Source of the DNA: GCA-003244245 sp049673305
GTDB lineage: Bacteria > Actinomycetota > Actinomycetes > Mycobacteriales > Pseudonocardiaceae
Length of the DNA stretch: 8,884 nt
Direction: 5' to 3'
NCBI GenBank assembly: GCA_049673305.1
Contig: JBATXM010000281.1
Coordinates: 1 to 8,884, forward strand
The notes under the pieces were generated by a model. It was not told the DNA's origin, searched no databases, and saw nothing but the letters and a program-made list of their open reading frames with translations. Of this stretch, positions 7,011 to 8,884 are shown one piece after another. Position 1 is the first letter of the stretch. Each line of letters starts with the position of its first letter. The position numbers and the translations under genes are program-made.

Positions 7011-7042
7011 GAAGTGCCGCCACTCGTGCTTGTCGGCACTTC
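7011..7042. promoter_or_regulatory. Dyad GAAGTGCCG / CGGCACTTC upstream of the transposase, possible operator or recombinase subsite
   Basis: Perfect 9-bp arms at 7011-7019 and 7034-7042 are separated by 14 bp, giving a 32-bp site about 69 bp before the transposase start. A third copy of the forward arm lies at 6917-6925. Dyads of about this span occur as subsites of Tn3-family resolution sites and as repressor operators in transposase leaders. The protein that would bind is not encoded in the window. The inner heptamer AAGTGCC also occurs in the 35-bp repeats of the neighbouring element. Confidence 0.4.
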
Positions 7043-7059
7043 CGTATGCCGTGCTGTAC

Positions 7060-7081
7060 GGCGGCCCGCGAACGGGCCGCC
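7060..7081. other. GC-rich stem-loop in the transposase leader
   Basis: The 9-bp arms GGCGGCCCG (7060-7068) and CGGGCCGCC (7073-7081) pair perfectly around a CGAA loop, 29 bp upstream of the GTG start at 7111. No T-run follows, so it is not a standard intrinsic terminator. In the transcript it could act as a barrier to external read-through or affect transposase translation (inference). Confidence 0.4.
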
Positions 7082-7110
7082 ACCGGTCCCAGCGTAGGAG
7101 AACGAAACCC

Positions 7111-8616
7111 GTGGCACGCACCGTCGACGAAGACGAGCTGATCGAGCACTGGACTCTGGTCGGCGCGGAGCTGGACCTTCTGGCTGGGAAGCGCGGGCCG
7201 ACCAAGCTGGCCTTCGCGCTGCTGCTCAAGTTCCACCAGCAACACGGCCGCTTCCCCCGCGGCCGCACCGACCTGCCCGGCGAGGCGGTCGAGTTCGTGG
7301 CCAAGGCGGTGAAGGTCCCCGCTGTGGACCTGGCCTTCTACGAGTGGGAAGGCCGGACCTTTGAGTACCACCGGGCCCAGATCCGCACGTTCACCGGGTT
7401 CCGCGAATGCACCCTCGCCGATGCTGATAAGGCCACCGAGTGGCTGGCCACGAACGTATGCCAGTCCGAGCGGCGCTCCGACCGGGTCCGGGTGGCGCTG
7501 CTGGCCCACCTGAAAGACGAGCTGATCGAGCCGCCGGCCAAGACCCGGCTGCTGCGCGTCATCGGGTCTGCCCTGCAACAGGCTGAGGACACCCTGATCC
7601 TGCGGATCTCCAGCAGGGTCCCGGCCGAGGCGATCGAGGCGATGTTCACTCTGATCGCCCGCCCCGGCAGCGACAGCGAGAACGACGGTGGGGACGAGGA
7701 TGCCGGGCTTGTCGGCGGCGAGGAGGAGCCGGGCGGAGACGTGTTCGCCGCGATCAGGGAGGAACCCGGGAACGTCAGCGTCAAAACGATCGAGCGGGAG
7801 GTGTTCAAGCTCGGCGCGATCAAGGCCGTTGGCCTGCCCGGGGATCTGTTCGACGACGTCGCCCCCGGGGTGCTGGCGGCCTGGCGGGCGCGGGTCGCGG
7901 CTGAGGCGCCCAGTCATCTGCGTGAGCATCCGTCCAAGATCAAGGTGACGTTGCTGGCCACCTACCTGCAGTGCCGCGAGCGGGAGATCATCGACGCGCT
8001 GGTGGACCTGCTGATCACCACGGTGCAGCGGATCAACGCCCACGCCGACACCAAGATCACGAATGAATTCGTGGCGGAACTGAAGCGGGTGTCGGGTAAG
8101 GAGAACATCTTGTTCAAGATGACCGGGGCCGCGTTGGATACCCCGAAAGGGCCCGTCGACGAGGTGATCTACCCGGCGGTGCCCGGCGGGGTGGACACGC
8201 TGGTGGCGCTGTGGCACGAGTACAACAGCAAGGGCAGCACCTACCGGCAGCATCGCCAGCGGGTGTTCAAGGCCTCCTACACCAACCACTACCGGACCGG
8301 GCTGATCCAGATCCTCGAGGCGCTGGAGTTCGGATCGACCAACACCGTCCACGCCCCGATGATGGCGGCCCTGGCGCTGATCAAACGGTATCGAGCCGAG
8401 CACACCCACCGCACCAAGTACTACGCCACCGGTGAGACGGTCCCCGTCGAGAAGATCGTGCCGGCCGAGCTGGCCGAGCTGATGTACCGCACCGACAAGA
8501 GCGGCCGACAGCGGATCCTGCGCAGCGTCTACGAGTGCGGGGTGTTCCAGACCCTGCGCGACAAGCTGCGATGCAAGGAGATCTGGGTCCACGGCGCCTA
8601 CAACGGGGTTGAGTAG
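7111..8616 (+). pseudogene. tnpA: Tn3-family transposase TnpA, C-terminal catalytic half lost to a second insertion
   Basis: TnpA binds the terminal repeats and carries out replicative transposition. This reading frame (501 codons) matches the N-terminal and middle part of the family: ELIEHWTL (9-16), GKRGPTKLAFALLLKF (26-41), FYEWEGRT (76-83), HRAQIRTFTGFREC (87-100), an acidic Gly-rich stretch (187-210), and a terminal LRDKLRCKEIWVHGAYN ending at Asn498 (base 8604). Full proteins are about 970-1010 aa, and the DDE catalytic domain that should follow is absent, so it cannot be active alone. The last three codons (Gly-Val-Glu) and the TAG come from the terminal repeat of the next transposon. 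The GTG at 7111 is preferred over upstream starts because GGAG lies at 7097-7100 and homology begins right after it; the frame is open back to 6931. The rest of the gene should lie beyond the right edge. Confidence 0.85.
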
Positions 8617-8641
8617 TACAGGTACAGCCGTTGGCGCTGAG
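8605..8641 (+). repeat. Putative Tn3-type terminal inverted repeat, about 37 bp
   Basis: It begins GGGGTTGAG and ends GCGCTGAG (8634-8641). Many Tn3-family repeats are 38 bp, start GGGG and end ACGCTAAG or a close variant, so both ends and the length fit. Its partner would be beyond the right edge, so pairing cannot be checked here. It differs from the 35-bp repeats at 6613-6790, so the two belong to different element types. Confidence 0.65.
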
Positions 8642-8709
8642 AACGATCATGATAGGCAGTGTCGGTCTCGGGTGTAGGCGAGTGATCGCGGTCACTATGG
8701 TTCGCGGTC

Positions 8710-8884
8710 ATGCCGGTGGAGTTTCTGACCGATGAGCAGGCTGTTTACGGATGCTTTAAGGAGGTGCCCACACGGCCGGAGCTGGAGCGGTTCTTCTTTC
8801 TCGACTCCGACGATCTTGATTTGGTCGCGCTGAGGCGGACCGATGGCCATCGGTTGGGCATGGCTTTGCAGATCTGCACGGTGC
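8710..8884 (+). CDS. tnpA: Tn3-family transposase, N-terminal part, runs off the right edge
   Basis: The first 58 residues resemble the N-terminal DUF4158-type region of Tn3 transposases: MPVEFLTDEQ, then ELERFFFLD (25-33) and HRLGMALQICTV (47-58). It belongs to a different subgroup from the truncated transposase upstream, whose N-terminus reads ELIEHWTL and GKRGPTKLAF. No clear Shine-Dalgarno precedes ATG 8710. A TCGCGGTCA repeat occurs at 8686-8694 and again at 8702-8710, and TATGGT at 8696-8701 could be a -10 giving a leaderless message (inference). The gene is intact as far as visible. Confidence 0.85.
   Translation, partial: MPVEFLTDEQAVYGCFKEVPTRPELERFFFLDSDDLDLVALRRTDGHRLGMALQICTV

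Larger units (their letters stand above)
6791..7110. other. Gene-free stretch between the miniature element and the Tn3 transposase
   Basis: No frame in these 320 bp has a convincing start, ribosome binding site and recognisable product. The short open frames across it (for example from ATG 6756 to 7004 on the plus strand) encode arginine- and serine-rich sequence typical of read-through of GC-rich non-coding DNA. What it does hold is a GAAGTGCCG at 6917-6925, the same nonamer again in a dyad at 7011-7042, and a GC stem-loop at 7060-7081. Position and content suggest it is the leader or control region of the downstream transposon, perhaps a resolution site. A GGGTTG at 6952, about 160 bp before the transposase start, could be a degenerate left end, but this is weak. 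Confidence 0.4.
8605..8884 (+). mobile_element. Left end of a second Tn3-like transposon, nested in the first transposase gene
   Basis: The element starts with GGGG at 8605, exactly where similarity to the upstream transposase stops. It contains a terminal repeat, a short leader of about 70 bp, and the start of its own transposase, then leaves the window. The compact layout of left repeat followed closely by tnpA is usual for single-gene Tn3 elements. The 5 bp before it, ACAAC (8600-8604), are the predicted target duplication; the other copy is outside the window. Confidence 0.75.

Noticed and set aside
6931..7110. Longer N-terminus for the first transposase
   Set aside because: The upstream residues are Cys/Arg/Ser-rich and unlike the family, and they cross the dyad and stem-loop; GTG 7111 with GGAG fits the family start.
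6949..8592. Minus-strand open frame of 547 codons opposite the first transposase
   Set aside because: It mirrors the transposase frame in GC-rich DNA, has no recognisable domain, and its plus-strand counterpart has strong family motifs and a ribosome binding site.
1..8884. CRISPR arrays, tRNA or rRNA genes, riboswitches
   Set aside because: No regularly spaced direct repeats, cloverleaf-type sequence or rRNA-like stretches were recognised on reading.

Overview
The window is high-GC DNA with GC-rich third codon positions, strong GGAG-type ribosome binding sites and tightly overlapping genes. Together with its protein families this suggests an actinobacterium, probably a streptomycete, pseudonocardial or related antibiotic-producing lineage; no genus can be assigned from sequence alone.

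Layout. Positions 2-151 hold a short open fragment resembling the C-terminal half of a MetE/UROD-like methyltransferase, followed by a 71-bp gap. Positions 223-6613 are five co-directional genes that look like one operon: a polyprenyl (FPP/GGPP-type) diphosphate synthase, ispH, dxs, ispG and a cytochrome P450 resembling the pentalenene-oxygenase type. Junctions are a 28-bp gap, then 1-, 1- and 4-bp overlaps. Positions 6613-6790 are a 178-bp element bounded by perfect 35-bp inverted repeats beginning GGGG, like a miniature Tn3-type element. Positions 6791-7110 are a gene-free stretch with repeated AAGTGCC motifs and a GC stem-loop. A Tn3-family transposase follows from 7111 but loses its catalytic half at 8604, where a second Tn3-like transposon begins (terminal repeat 8605-8641). 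The second transposon's own transposase starts at 8710 and runs off the right edge.

How the genes work together. Dxs is the entry enzyme of the MEP pathway, and IspG and IspH are its last two, iron-sulfur, steps. Placing these three beside a prenyl diphosphate synthase and a P450 suggests a secondary terpenoid locus that raises isoprenoid precursor supply, condenses it to a C15-C20 or longer prenyl diphosphate, and oxidises a terpene product. No terpene cyclase lies in the window. It may be upstream, beyond the transposons, or lost. The first and last operon genes carry TTA leucine codons (two and three respectively) and I saw none in the middle three, which hints at bldA-type translational control if the host uses it. 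The polyprenyl synthase resembles the prenyltransferases recorded as cargo of family 2 encapsulins, but no encapsulin gene is visible here.

The right third is a transposon nest. It is consistent with repeated Tn3-family insertion directly downstream of the P450 gene, whose stop codon is completed by the first base of the inverted repeat.
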